Part shown: positions 20,057-32,024 of the stretch, piece after piece
Position numbering within the stretch: the first letter of the stretch is position 1
Layout: each line of letters begins with the position of its first letter
DNA from: Humulus lupulus
Lineage: Eukaryota > Streptophyta > Magnoliopsida > Rosales > Cannabaceae
NCBI RefSeq assembly: GCF_963169125.1
Contig: NC_084796.1
Span: forward strand, 89,946,888-90,010,887
Reading direction: 5' to 3'
Length of the DNA stretch: 64,000 nt
Notes under the pieces: model-generated
Seen by the model: only the letters and a program-made list of their open reading frames with translations
Told to the model about the DNA's origin: nothing
Databases searched by the model: none
Translations under genes and position numbers: made by a program

Positions 20057-21396
20057 ACTACCAAGATGTTGCCAATGGGGCCGGGAGAGACCAGGGTGGT
20101 TTGTGAGTATTTGGATGTATTTCCTGAGGAGCCACCGAGATTACCGCCACGCAGGGAGATTCAGTTTCTTATTGAGTTAGCACCAGGGACAGAACCAGTA
20201 TCAGGAGCACCATATAGGATGGCACCAGCAGAGTTGAAGGAGTTGAGGATACAGCTTCAAGAACTTTTGGATTTGGGATTCATCAGGCCTAGTTAGTCCC
20301 CATGGGGCGCTCCAGTTTTGTTTGTTAAGAAGAAGGACGGAGCTTTGAGGATGTGTATAGATTATAAGGAATTGAACAAGTTAACTATTAAGAATAAGTA
20401 CCCTCTACCAAGATGACTTGTTCGATCAGCTGCAGGGAAAGACGGTGTTTTAAAAGATTGATCTTTGATCTGGTTATCACCAGCTGAGGATCAAGGATGA
20501 GGACATACCGAAGACGGCCTTCCGAATGTGGTATGGGCACTACGAGTTCTTGGTTATGTCTTTTTGTTTGACCAACGCCCCAACAGCTTTATGGATCTAA
20601 TGAACATGGTGTCCAAGGATTTCTTGGATCAGTTCATCATTGTTTTCATCGACGACATCTTAGTGTACTCTAGTTCAGAGGCAGAGCACGAGCAACATCT
20701 TCGACAGGTTTTACAAAGATTAAGGGAACACCAGTTATATGCTAAGTTTAAGAAGTGTGAGTTTTAGTTGCCAGAGGTGACTTTTCTTGGGCATATAGTT
20801 GGCGCAGAGGGGATTAGGGTTGATCCGTCCAAGGTAGATGTGGTGAGAGACTGGCCGAGGCCAAGGAACGCCTTGGAGGTGCTAAGTTTCCTTGGGCTAG
20901 AGGGTTACTACAGATGGTTTCTGGAAGAATTTACGAAGATTGCTTCACCAATGACAGAGTTAACTAAGAAGAACCAGAAGTTCGTTTTGTCAGAGAAGTG
21001 TGAGAATAGTTTCCAAGAGCTGAAGCGATGGCTTGTTACCGCACCTGTACTGAGCCTTCCTTCGGATGAAGGAAAGTATGTAGTATATTGTGATGCATCG
21101 AGGATGGGTTTAGGCTATGTGTTGATGCAGAATGAGAAAGTTATAGCCTATGCATCGCGGCAACTAAAGGAGTATGAGCAGCAGTATCCTAGCCATGATT
21201 TGGAACTAGCGGCAGTGGTATTCGCACTGAAGGTTTGGCGGAATTATCTGTATGGGGAGAAGTGCGAGATATACACTGACCATAAGAGTTTGATGTATTT
21301 CTTCACCCAGAAGGATTTGAACATGAGGCAAAGGAGTGGGTTAAGGACTATGATTGTGATATTCTTTACCACCCAAGGAAAGCCAATGTTGTGGTA
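20057..21396 (+). pseudogene. Tekay-1 reverse transcriptase and RNase H
   Basis: Resumes the protease-RT linker cut at 7249. Order: [33 protein letters not shown] and [15 protein letters not shown], then a short deletion and shift at about 20410 (LPRIDD lost to a stop), then [11 protein letters not shown] with the catalytic DD at about 20650-20658. The thumb follows with [18 protein letters not shown]. The RNase H domain ([16 protein letters not shown], then [17 protein letters not shown] and TDHKSL) lies at 21075-21300. Stops occur at 20293 and 20765 (CEF-stop-LPEV), plus shifts, and the end near 21340 is shifted. The enzyme is dead. Confidence 0.88.
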
Positions 21397-22965
21397 GATG
21401 CATTGAGCTGGAGGGGCTCGAGGCAGTTATTTAGTTCTGTTCAGATCTCAAGACAATTAGTTGATGAGATTGCCAGGGCAAAGATAGAGCTGGTGGTGGG
21501 CCAATTGGCCAATATTGTCTTGCAGTTGACCCTGCTAGAGCGGATCAAGTAGGGGCAGTTGGTAGATGCGCAGCTACAGGAAGTTAGGCAGAATGTCTTA
21601 GCAGGGATAGCTAAGGACTATTATGTTTCTGAGGTTGGTATGCTTTGATATCAAGGACGAATTTGTGTTCTGGAAGATGAGGGGATCAGACGGGAAATAC
21701 TGGATGAGTCTCACACTGCACCATACTCGCTTCATCCAGGTACCACCAAGAAGTATCAAGATCTACGGACATTATATTGGTGGCCTGGGATGAAGAAGGA
21801 TGTGGTAGAGTATGTGGCAAGATGTTTCACATGTCAGCAAGTGAAGGCTGAGCATTAACGGCCAAAAGGGTTGCTTCAGCCTTTGGGTATTCCTGAGTGG
21901 AAGTGGGAAGACATTACAATGGATTCTGTGGGAGGTCTACCCAGGACAGTGGGTCTTTGTGACTCGGTGTGGGTGATAGTGCACAGATACACCAAGTCTG
22001 CTCATTTTCTGCCAATGAAGTCGACTTATACAGTGGAACAGTATGCAAAGTTATATGTGAGGGAGATAGTTCGTCTCCATGGGGTTCCAAAATCTATTGT
22101 ATCTGATTGAGACCCTATCTTTACCTCTAAGTTCTAGGGAGCTCTACAGAGAGCCATGGGATCTCATTGATGTTTAGCACAACCTTTCATCCTCAGACTG
22201 ATGGACAGTCTGAGAGGAAAATTCAGGTGTTGGAGGACATGCTTAGGGCATGTGTGATTGATTTCGAGGGATCTTGGAGTAAATATCTTCCGTTGATCAA
22301 ATTCTCGTATAACAATAGTTATCAATCCACGATTGGAGTGGCTCCTTACGATATGTTATACGAAAGGAAGTGTAGGTCACCCATTCATTGGGATGAGATG
22401 GGTGAGAGAAAATATTTGGGGCCAGATATGGTTCAGAAAACAAATGAGGCTATTGAGAAGATTCGAGCCAGAATGCTCGCTTCACAGAGTAGACAGAAAA
22501 CTACGCTGATCCTAAGCGTAGAGACGTGGAGTTCCAGGTTGGGGACCACGTGTTTCTGCGAGTTTCACCATTGTGAGGGGTGAGGAGATTCAGAGTAAAG
22601 GGCAAGCTGAGCCCTCAGTTTTTTGAACCTTTCGTTATTTTAGAAAGCATTGGACAGGTGGCTTACAGGTTGGCCTTGCCACTGTCATTGTTGGGATTTC
22701 ACGATGTATTTCATGTCTCCATGTTGCAGACGTATGTTTAAGATCCGACACATGTATTGAAGTATGAGGACCTAGAGTTACAGATAGACTTGTCCTATGA
22801 GGAACGACTGGTTCAGATTTTGGACCGAAAGGATAAAGTTCAACGGAACAAGACGATTCCATTAGTTAAAGTGTTGTGGAGGAATAGCAAGGTCGAGGAA
22901 GCGACCTGGGAGCTAGAGACGGTGATGCGAGATTAGTATCCCGAGCTATTCAGGTAAATTTCGAG
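21397..22965 (+). pseudogene. Tekay-1 integrase and chromodomain
   Basis: The zinc domain reads HTAPYSLHPGTTKKY with CFTCQQ; the stop after KAEH at 21856 breaks it. The core keeps D in TMDSVGG and D in IVSD, which is followed by a stop, then a shift before HPQTDGQSERKIQ (E kept). FSYNNSYQSTIGVAPYDML and the GPY-like segment follow. The chromodomain lies at about 22860-22965: VLWRNSKVEEATWELETVMRD, a stop, then YPELFR. Chromodomains steer integration toward heterochromatin, which fits the nested location. At least five stops. Confidence 0.88.
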
Positions 22966-22980
22966 GACAAAATTATTAGT

Positions 22981-22993
22981 GGGAGGGGATAGT
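22981..22993 (+). promoter_or_regulatory. Tekay-1 polypurine tract
   Basis: GGGAGGGGATAGT directly before the 3' LTR start TGTAACGGCCC. Tekay-3 has AGGAGCGGATAGT in the same place. Confidence 0.85.
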
Positions 22994-25294
22994 TGTAACG
23001 GCCCAAAATCACAAATATGTTTTAAAGGCCTTGACTAGTGTGCTAGGAGGGCATAATTGGTTTATGTGTGAATTTGTTAAATTAACGTGTGATTATATGA
23101 TAAACATGCTTGTATGGTTATATGAATGTAAATGTGATTATATGTTATATTTGGGGGAAGCACATTATTCTGTGGGTAATTCTGCAGAGTGTGACTCGGG
23201 GCGATCCTAGGGAGCTAGTTAGCGGGAAAGTCACAATGGGGCTTAATACCTGACTTGGGGCAAGTTAAGTGGTGTTTCGGGTATTAGATGATTATCTGGG
23301 CTATCGGGATTATGGAAATAAATAATTGGAGATATATTTGAGGTTAGGAAGCTTAGGCGGGAATATTGGGGAATTTTACCATTTTCCCCTCGAGGATGTT
23401 TCTGGTACCCCGAGCCTCAAGATTGACGTAATTAATCAAGGTTAGACTAAGTAAAATAGAAACCAGTAGAACAAAAACCCAAACCGACCTACTTTGCTCG
23501 TCTCTTCTTTCTCTTCTCTCTCTCAAGAAAATTACTGAAACCTAAGGGAATTCAGTTGGGAATTCAGTGCTTTGGGTTGGAATCTTGAAGGTTTAGTCCA
23601 GTGCTCAGCTAAGGAAACTCAACCAGGATTAAGGTAAAGGCTGAATTACACTCTTGATCATTAGAATTCTGAGTTTTGGTTGAGTGTTAAAAGTGTTTAT
23701 GGTTTTGATGTTTAAGGACTGAATTGAAGATGAGAAGCTTGGGTTTTAGCTCAGAAATTGTTAAGGAAGTGGTTCATCAAAGAAGGTAAGCTTCAATTCG
23801 TAGTTTAGAGTTTAAATTCTGAGTTTGCATGACTAGTTTTGGAGTTCTTGAGCTACTAGGTTTCAGAAATCAAAATGGGATTCTAATGAGTTTTTAAGTT
23901 GGGTTTTTGTTGGATTATGTTGCTAGAATCATGTTAAAAGTCTTGTGATCAATGGGTTTTTGAATTAGGGTGCTTTGAGATGGCTTTGAGCAAGGTTTGA
24001 ATGATGGGAATGGTGGATTTTTTGGGCACGAAGGGCTGGGCGGCAGCTCTGTTCTAGGGTGTCGCGGCCCTGCGAAGCAAGGAAGAGCCAAGGAGGATTT
24101 GCAGTGGGGAAGCGCCACGATGCCACAGGGCAGGGCCGCGATGCGTGTCTGTCTTCAGTGAGGCCTAGGCTTTGTTTTAGGGGTGGGCCGCGGCATGAGT
24201 TTCATGGGCCACGACCCTTAAGGGTATTTTTGATCTCTTGGAGGTTTTAAACGCGCGAACATAACCTAGGGTTCTAGGGATCAATTCCACCACCGTGTTT
24301 GGTGGAATTTGATGTCCCGGAAGCTAGAACTCCATCCAAAAATATTAACGCGGTTATTAATGGCACTCCCTATCTTGATTGTCACTAGGTATTAAGGTAG
24401 GGCTCGGGAAGAAGATCGTGCTCGAGAGGCGTCGCTCGTAATCAATGAACTTGGAAATTAAAGGTAAGAAAACTGCACCCGGTTGTGGATTTATAATAGG
24501 ACTAAGGGTTCCCTATTTTGTATGCTTTGTAAAGGATGGTATTATGCCATGTAAACAGTAAACCAATGGCCTAAGAGTGCCGAAGTTTACACTATCGCAT
24601 AGGGCGCGACTCAGCCTCTGGTAGATGAGGACATCATATTATGCACTGAGCTCGGTTTAAGCGGGCCGGAGTCAGTGGGGTAAACAGAGGGTGCGACCTA
24701 AGGTGTCGACCCTGATTATTATGTAATTTGTTTGTTATTATTGATTGGTGGATTGTTATGTTGTATAGCTGGGTGATGATTAGCTGACTCTTTGGTTGAA
24801 TCTTCATGTTTTGTGATTACTGTGGTGTGTTAAAGGGGTTATTCAAATGATATTTCTTGTTATGTAATATGTTAAGTTTTTCTTGCTGGGACTTGCCTCA
24901 CAGGTGCTTTGTGGTGCAAGTAAAGGCAAGGGCAAACTGATCAACCCTGATTTGGAGAGCTCTGAGAGCAGAATGTACATGATCAGCTGCTCAGCCACCA
25001 CGATTGAAGGGCGATGGGGACATGAAAACCATAAACTTCTGTTTTTCCTTTAGAAAGGTTGTTGGTTGTCTGTACATTGGAAATTTTGTAAACAAACTTT
25101 TAAACGCTATTTCTTTTGGGATCCCATGTGTAAAATGTTTAATTATTTAGAAAGTATCTCTTGAGACCAAAACCTTTTAACCCTAGAACATTAATGGCTT
25201 TAGTAATCACGTTTTTAATTGATTGGCTTGATTACCAAGTCCTGCACCTTTATAAATACACAGTGTAACGGTCTTGGCTATCGAGGGCGTTACA
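22994..25294 (+). repeat. Tekay-1 3' LTR (2,301 bp)
   Basis: TG...CA, followed by target duplication CCTAT. It is 427 bp longer than the 5' LTR, mainly because of 23673-24066, which the 5' copy lacks. It contains a GC-rich CpG patch at about 24055-24200 and donor-like AGGTAAGAAA near 24461. The second motif is decayed here (GCAAGTAAAGG near 24917). Ends TATAAATACACAG...GGGCGTTACA. Confidence 0.9.
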
Positions 25295-25299
25295 CCTAT

Positions 25300-26294
25300 G
25301 GACCTATAATTCCATGGTCCAATAAATTTATGATTATTAACTAAACTCAATAATTAAATAATCTTAATTTATTATTCTCATGATTACTCCACTATAAATA
25401 TGTGATTGCACTCTTGTAATGATAGACATTTCATTTACTGAGTACTTTATAACAATAAAGCGTCCATTGATATAATCATTACATACAAATTAACCATCTA
25501 ATAATTGTTCATAATTAACCAAGAATAAAATTACCCTTTTACCCTTTTAATTATATATTGTTTCATTAATTACCATTGGCTTGACTAGTTTAGTTTAATT
25601 CATAACTAAATTATGAATTTGAGCTCAATAACCTTTCAGTCCCAAAATTCAACCCTTAAGGGAACCATTATTTAATATCTTACGAGAAGGTATAGATTCC
25701 TTATCTGTATACTATTTCCCCAATCATTTACATTAATGAGTTCCCAAAACAAAAGTTTCTAGCCTGATCATTCTGACAAACTCTAAGGAGTGAATCAAAG
25801 AACTTGTATAACATAAACAGGAGTTTACAGTAACTTCAAGATTAAGATATATTTTTATATGATCATCGGATGATATATTTAATTAATACTTCGAAACAAT
25901 ATTTAACTAAGTATTAATAAACATATCTGGTCTAGTTCCATATATTCTCTAATATATAAAGCACCTCCACTAAAGTGTCCTACTACACTAGTAATCCGGG
26001 TCTACATTACATGTATTCATAGTACTAGTGGACTGTACTTGTAGTAATTAATCTAAAGATTTCATAACTTTATTTTACTGCGAACTATTCAAGTTCATTT
26101 ATCTCAAACACAATCCTCCCGTACCAATACGTGGTTGAGATCACATATATGAACTTAGGAATTTTTCTGATATTTACTTAATATTATCACAAAACAATAT
26201 TGTCCATAAAATATATGCATAAAAAATTTAATTTATTTATTTATTTCTTAAAACAATGTCTAATACATATGCTTTCAGGGAGCAATTCCCAACA
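25300..26294 (-). repeat. Copia solo LTR, right segment
   Basis: Continues the copia LTR interrupted at 3388. The block TCCACTATAAATATG at about 25390 is also found in the LTR at 30717-32024, just before Tat-2 enters it. Shares order of blocks with 30100-30650. Ends GCAATTCCCAACA. No gene seen. Confidence 0.8.
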
Positions 26295-26299
26295 CCTTT

Positions 26300-27046
26300 A
26301 CAGGCCTGGGGTTGGTGTTTTGTCCACCTTTTTCTTGTTTCTAGCTTTCGAAGATGAAGCTAGATTGGATTCAGCCTTAGTTGGATCAGCAGTAGCAACA
26401 GTAGTAGTATTCTTTTCTCCTCCCTTACTTGGTCCACCCATGATTGACTTGAAAGTCTAAAGCTCGTTCATGAGCTGCGTCAGACAATAGTTGAGTTTGT
26501 TCATTACATAGTTGATGGTGAAGGCCAGAAAAGCTGGTGATAAACTATTGAGGATTAAGCCGACTTGAGTCTCCTCATCTATTATTGCTCCATGCAGTTC
26601 TACTTCCTAAAATATTTGGTCATCTTTTTCAGGTGATCATAAACGTGCTAAGACGGTGACATCCAAGCATTGGCGGCCTCAAAACGAGTCTGTACAGACT
26701 TTGCCCCGAACATGTCTTCTAGTTGATCCATGATTTTGTAGGCTATCTCGACATTCTCCCTCTTTGTCTTGAGAGTGTCGACCATACTAGTCAACATGTA
26801 GTACCGTGCTTTATTATTAGCTGCCTGCTAACACTCATATTTGTCTCTTACAGACTAGGAAACTCCTTCAGCTGGAACTTGTGGGGATTCTTCAGTCATT
26901 AGGAACATTGATTTGTCACCAATCCACACTATGTTGATGTTCTGCTTCCACTTAAGGAAGTTATCTCCAGTGAGTTTCTCCATTGATAGTTGAGAAAGGA
27001 TGTGAGTAGACACAACCATAATAATACTACATATTGTCAATAAAAT
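26300..27046 (-). pseudogene. gag: Copia Gag, N-terminal and central part
   Basis: Minus-strand frame from about 27019 (MVVSTHILSQLSMEKL, then GDNFLKWKQNINIV), the typical start of copia Gag (UBN2/gag-polypeptide type). Further on, after a stop, KARYYMLTSMVDTL and YKIMDQLEDMFG are visible, then EVELHGAIIDEETQVGLILNSL and FAFTINYVMNKLNY-like segments, all in the expected order. At least four stops interrupt it. The frame runs into the KGGEK lysine-rich linker and is cut at 26299 by the solo LTR; the zinc knuckle continues at 2003. Confidence 0.82.
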
Positions 27047-29571
27047 AGAAATCAGTCACATTTGATCAATAAATCTTCTATTCACTCAAATTTCAAGAAA
27101 TAACACAACATATACCATAAATATGTAGGATATGGAAAAAAATACCAAAATAATCATATCTCTACTTCTTTAGGTTTTAAACTATTCTATGATATTGTTG
27201 TCCCGGTTGGTGAGTGTAAAAAAAAAATCATTAGTTAAATAGAGTTGTGAACTCATTTAATAATGGATACCATTATTAACAACCTATTATTCGATCAAAA
27301 TAAGAAAAAAAAATTTCTTATTTTTTGAGCTAGACCCACGATTTCGATTATCATAGAGTTAGTCCTAGTAGTCACTGTAAGGGTGAGTCTAGTAGAATAT
27401 GACGTATAATTATTTTTCTTTCGAAATCTAACCTTGTCAAAATAACCAATGGACACCTTCCGTAGAGGAACGAATCGAAGCGTCTCGAGGCCCCATTAAG
27501 ATATTGACCTTGTTAAACTAACGGTGGATATCGAATATAATTCTTAAAATAAGCTCATTATTTAATTAAAATAGTATTTTTATTATTAATTTCCGAAAAT
27601 TAATGACTATTGTTCTCCAAAAAATTGTAAAATTACATTTTAAAACCAAAGCCCTATAGTTTTCAATCAATTCTAAAGTGTCACATTAAATCAAATTCAA
27701 TTAAATTAGAACAAAGTTGTTGTTAATCAATATTTAGGTTTAACTATTATAATGAACCTATACAATTAAGTCAAACTCAGACAAATAGGCCCCCAAACTT
27801 GGGATTGTATGGAGGATGGTAGGGTCCAAGTAAAACCTATTATTTTATCAATGTTTACAAGTGAGGAATTTACACTTTACATTTTCTAATGGGCCCAAGT
27901 AAAACCTATTATTTTATGAATGTTTTATTTAGCAAAATTCGTATATTAAGCAAACATATGGGCCATTATATGCATCTAAGCCTAATTGCGAAAATTTACC
28001 ACATATAGTGTAAACACATGTTTATACAAAAATATCCCAATGTATTTTCATTTTCCAAAATACAACAATTAATTTTCTACAATTTATCCAAAATTCGAAT
28101 TCATTAAATTTTTGCATTAAATAAGTCAATTTAAATTAAATTTATCAACAATTAACAAATGTTAATTTAAATTTCATTTATCAACAATCAACTTAATTCA
28201 GGTTATTTTGAAAAATATTGATTTAATTCAAATTGGATTTATCAACAATACCTAAAGTTAATTTAAATGCCATTTAATAACAATTAAAAAAATTAATATT
28301 TTATTAATTGGTTTGAAAAAGGTGCTATTTTAAAATTTTAATCAATTTTAAATTTTAAAACAAATATCATTAACTGTTGTTCAAAAAATATCTTGTGTTG
28401 TTACAACTATCATAAAATATCTTAACCACTGATTAAAAAAATATATTAATAGTTATAACAATCCTAAAATATCTCAAACAGTTAAAAAAATTTAAATATC
28501 CATAAAAAAATACAGTTAACAATAAAATCTATAGCATAATTAGATATTAATATTTTCAAATAAAAGATATCAAAAATAAGAAGTATTTTAAAAAAATATC
28601 TTTAATATCTGATAACTTAATTCTAATATCTTAATATATTAAAAGATTTAAAATTAGTTAGGTAACTTATTTTTAAATTTGAACTTGAATATTTGTAGAA
28701 AATATCTAATTTTTAAATATCAAACAACAAAAATATCTTATTTTAAAAAGTATTTTTAAATGTTAAAATAAATCTTATATTTTTTGGTTTGTTATAAAAA
28801 AATCATTTTCATATTTTATTATCTTTAATTTAAATATATTTAAAAAAAAATCAAGATGAAGAGTACCTAAATCAGGTACTATTCACCGTGGCCATACATG
28901 GAAGACGCGTGCGGATGTGCACGCACTAGGTGGGGCGACGCCGAGGTGTGTGCGCGTGCGGCAGGGGTGACGCCAAGGTGTGCCCGCGTGTGGTGCGCAA
29001 AAATTTTTTGTGTAATTTTTCAACCAAAATTGTTTTCTAAATAATTTTTACAATGTTTTACACCAAATAAAGCATTTATAAAATAATAATTGCATAGAAA
29101 AAAAAAAAAAAACCCAAATATGCTAATAATCACATAATATTCGATATGCTTCATAAGAATCATGAAATTCATCGAATTACTCAGCACATCAAATAATTCA
29201 ATTTTACCATGTGGGGAATACTTATACATGATCTTATTTATTTTCATGTAAATCATATATTAAACAAATTAATATAAGAAAACCAAGAATATGTTTCTAT
29301 AATTGAATATAAATAGAGATAATGATAAGAACTCTTATATAATACGCAACAGAATGAATAAGTCCTTCCTTCAGTTTCTGTAACCCCTGTATCCTTTAAG
29401 TCACAGGGTATCACCAAGAAACTGAACTGATCTTCAAATTTCTTCACAACCTTCAACAGTATCCTTAGAATCACCTAAACTAGAGTGGGCAATTCTCGAC
29501 ACACGAGATAGATACAAAGAGAAAAAGAGATGATAATATAGAGGCTTAGAAAAGTAATTTTGTTGTAGAGA
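27047..29571 (-). other. AT-rich leader of the copia element, no gene
   Basis: No credible open frame on either strand. A run of A/T-rich sequence with many short direct repeats (for example AAGTAAAACCTATTATTTTAT at about 27828 and 27898). It lies between copia gag and the candidate primer site, so it is read as untranslated leader, although 2.5 kb is long and an older insertion without clear ends is possible. Confidence 0.4.
28895..28995. repeat. GC-rich island with an imperfect direct repeat of about 30 bp
   Basis: GGGGCGACGCCGAGGTGTGTG at about 28932 and GGGGTGACGCCAAGGTGTGCC at about 28964 are two copies of a unit of about 32 bp, each ending in a CGCGTG-rich tail. The surroundings are strongly AT-rich. 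Similar CpG patches occur in the copia LTRs at 2638-2670, so this may be part of an LTR promoter region. Confidence 0.6.
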
Positions 29572-29574
29572 GAG

Positions 29575-29584
29575 TCTAATACCA
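29575..29584 (-). promoter_or_regulatory. Candidate copia primer binding site, iMet type, mutated
   Basis: TCTAATACCA on the plus strand is TGGTATTAGA on the minus strand, one base from the iMet site TGGTATCAGA. It lies right of the copia gag in the correct orientation. No clean LTR end follows, so this is tentative. Confidence 0.4.
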
Positions 29585-30716
29585 TAAAGCATCAAAACTA
29601 GATCTTCTGATCACCTGTTTTCAACTATCACTTAGTGTTCCTTTTAAAGGCTCAATTATGTCACATATTTAATTAAAAAATAAATAAAATAATATGTAAT
29701 ATCAGCCATTAGGTCGAGATTATCATGGGATTTAGACCCGTACAATTCTAATTTAATTATAAGTCCGTTGGACTTAAAATCAAGGCGTGTATTATTTTTT
29801 ATTGATTAATTATTTAAATCCTTCATCAAATTAGTTATATATAATTTGAACCTTGATTTAAACTTATTTCTTAATTTAGACACCAATTTGTCTTAATTAA
29901 TAAATCTACCCTAAAATATGTTTTCTTCTTTAAATTGCATAACTCTGTGAAATTATCAAAAATTGACCTATTAAACTTTGATAATTCTAATTGATTATTA
30001 AATCAACTAATTGAGACTATCTAGATGATCTTATCCAAGGTATGGTGGGGACCTTGGGCCTATGAAATCAAACTCCAATAAGTTATCATAAATTTATTAA
30101 CTTATTCGTGACTCCACTAAAGATTCAGAATTAACCTCTTGAATTCATAGAACGCTCAATAAGCAATATAGATATGTTATTAGTTATCCATTGTTATAAC
30201 CATAATTATCACTCAACCCTCTATAGACGGTCTACAATGCGATGAGACTAAAATATTGTTTTACCCGTCATTGTATTTTATCATTGAAATACTTAGTTCC
30301 TTGTAAATGATATTTCAGTAAACTAATATTAATTACTGGAATGAGATCTCTATCATTTAGCACCTCGAACTAAACTATAAGCTATAGATGTTCATATCTA
30401 TGATTAACACTCCCACTCAATTATACTACCAAGTTCCCAAGATGTAAGTATGGGCTAGTCCGTAGGGTAAGTTGGTAACGAACAAGTCGAAGAACTCAAA
30501 TAATACAATCAGTTAGAATACTAACCACTAAGAATTGACCTAACTATATAATATGACTAGAATATATAATAAATGTATGTTCACTTATATTATCTACTGT
30601 CAATATCGGTCAAGTCTGAGGTAACAAATACATCTGATCTTATCTATTTTACTTATGTTTAGGAAAGAACATAACACTACAATGTGAAAGTAGTTCATAT
30701 CGTAGATTGGCAAGTC
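29585..30716 (-). repeat. Candidate 5' LTR of the old copia element
   Basis: AT-rich, no gene. The block ACTCCACTAAAGATTCAGAATT at 30111 followed by ATAGAACGCTCAATAAG and CCATTGTTATAACCATA matches the order of blocks in the copia solo LTR at 25385-25480. The segment TAAGTTGGTAACGAACAAGTC near 30470 is typical of copia LTRs. Neither end is sharp: the left end rests on the weak primer site and the right end on where the next LTR starts. Confidence 0.45.
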
Positions 30717-32024
30717 TATTGGAAAAAACAATCATAGTGCGCAGCGAAATGGCATGGTGGGCCCATTTATAAACAACAACAAAATTTCCACCTCTCATAT
30801 AAAAGTTTAAATATTCAAGAATACATACATGAACCATTAATATGCAATATCATTAATCATGCAACATATATAAATATATATATATACATGCACATGTATA
30901 CTAATATTTGAGGATATAAATAATTACCTCTTCAAGCCTATCAAGTGTCCTTCAGTCTTTTTGTATAATTTACAATCTTCCTATCCAACGCTTTGGGTAC
31001 TCAAACCACGATATTCCAGGGTGTTCTCTACAACTCAAAATGTGGGTGGGCACTTGGAGAACAAAGGTTTGTAATTTATAAATCACAAGTTTATATCAAC
31101 ACAGTACTTGGATTATAGCTTAAGAAAAGTTGGAATAATAAGAGAAGAAGATGAGAACAAAGGTTTCTGAAACTCTTCTGATTCACCATTGTTTTTCTTT
31201 TATTATCACATAATATATATAGATTACATACTATATTATTATTCATAATAATAATAATATAATAATACAATCATAATGATGATAGGAATTGATTTAGGTA
31301 ATATCTAACTTACCAAATTTGAAAAAATCTATTTTCAAATTATTAATTAATTAAAAAATAAAAAATAAAAAAAATACTGACACTTTATCAATATCATATG
31401 CACGCATGGCACAGTCATTGGACTGTATCATGCATGTGGCACTATTCCATCTAAGGGAGTATTGCATTTTTCCTAATTGCTTTTATTTATTTATTTGATT
31501 CAATAAATCATTCCCACAAAATATGGTATCATCTTTTTAAGGAAAAGATCAAAACCATAATTCAAAATTTAAATTTTAAATTCAAAGCTAAAATTAATGG
31601 TCATCATTATCATTATTTTTTCAAAAATCAATAAATGAAAACTATTTTGACTTACCATTTTCATTTTCTCCCACTCGAATAAAATAATTAATTAATTTAT
31701 TATTATATATATTTCAAAAATTATATATTTAAATAAATAAATATATTTTCAAAATTTAATAATTATTTCTAAAATTAATTATTTAACCTCAATTATCATA
31801 TAATTGTATATTTGACCCGAAGATTAAAATTATTATCAAATTTCTAAATTACAGTTTTACCCTTGTATCAACTCTGATCTTGATATGGTGTTGATAGAGT
31901 CGCACTAGGGACTTATGGACATATAATATCAAGCTCTAATAAATATTAGATTATTAATCAAAGCTCTTTGATTAAATAATAATATATATTCATCTGATGA
32001 TTAGTCCACTATAAATATGAGAGT
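30717..32024 (-). repeat. Second copia LTR, same family as the solo LTR, split by Tat-2
   Basis: Starts TATTGG at about 30717 (probably from TGTTGG) and shares with 2009-3388 the blocks CCTATCAAGTGTCC (30934), CTTCCTATCCAA, GTGGGCACTTGGAGAA, CTCCCACTC-AATAAA (31671) and TATCAACTCT (31867). It stops at ATATGAGAGT where Tat-2 begins. Its other part must lie beyond 64000. No gene. Confidence 0.7.

Larger units (their letters stand above)
3389..25294 (+). mobile_element. Tekay-1: Ty3/gypsy chromovirus (Tekay/Del type), TSD CCTAT, split by Tat-1
   Basis: The element starts TGTAATGACCC and ends GGGCGTTACA. CCTAT flanks it at 3384-3388 and 25295-25299. Order: 5' LTR 3389-5262, PBS, gag, protease (cut by Tat-1 at 7250-20051), RT, RNase H, integrase, chromodomain, polypurine tract, 3' LTR 22994-25294. 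About 9.1 kb remains without the inner element. The chromodomain and the iMet-type PBS point to a Tekay-like chromovirus. Gag is open, but pol has stops and shifts, so it cannot transpose alone. Confidence 0.9.
2009..26294 (-). mobile_element. Copia solo LTR (about 2.4 kb once its insert is removed), TSD CCTTT
   Basis: The sequence begins TGTTAGG at 2009 and ends CCCAACA at 26294, flanked by CCTTT at 2004-2008 and 26295-26299. Removing it rejoins the copia gag frame, so it is an insertion and not part of the host element. No coding region of its own is present and only one LTR copy is seen, so it is a solo LTR, probably left by unequal recombination between two LTRs. It is interrupted by Tekay-1 (3389-25294). 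Without that insert it is about 2,375 bp. The AT-rich right end (GGGAGCAATTCCCAACA) is typical of copia LTR starts read on the minus strand, hence the orientation given. Confidence 0.85.
1..30716 (-). mobile_element. Old Ty1/copia retrotransposon, minus strand, disrupted and open to the left
   Basis: The pieces at 1-2008 and 26300-27046 read, on the minus strand, as one copia element in the order Gag, protease, integrase, reverse transcriptase. Gag is to the right and RT runs off the left edge. Removing the insert 2009-26299 rejoins the gag frame: the right piece ends in the PSKGGEK and KKKVDK region and the left piece continues into a lysine-rich linker and a CCHC knuckle. A weak primer site lies at 29575-29584 and a candidate 5' LTR follows. 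The element is dead, with many stops, a damaged protease and most of the integrase core missing. Sublineage (Tork/Angela-like or other) is not resolved. The right limit is approximate because the LTR boundary is unclear. Confidence 0.7.

Noticed and set aside
24059..24250. Ribosomal RNA-like GC-rich patch in the Tekay LTRs
   Set aside because: CCGCGG-rich sequence recurs in each Tekay LTR at the same place and diverges between families; no rRNA segment recognised.
29020..29474. Hydrophobic minus-strand frames near the candidate copia LTR
   Set aside because: AT-rich, no start context, no conservation with the other copia LTRs.
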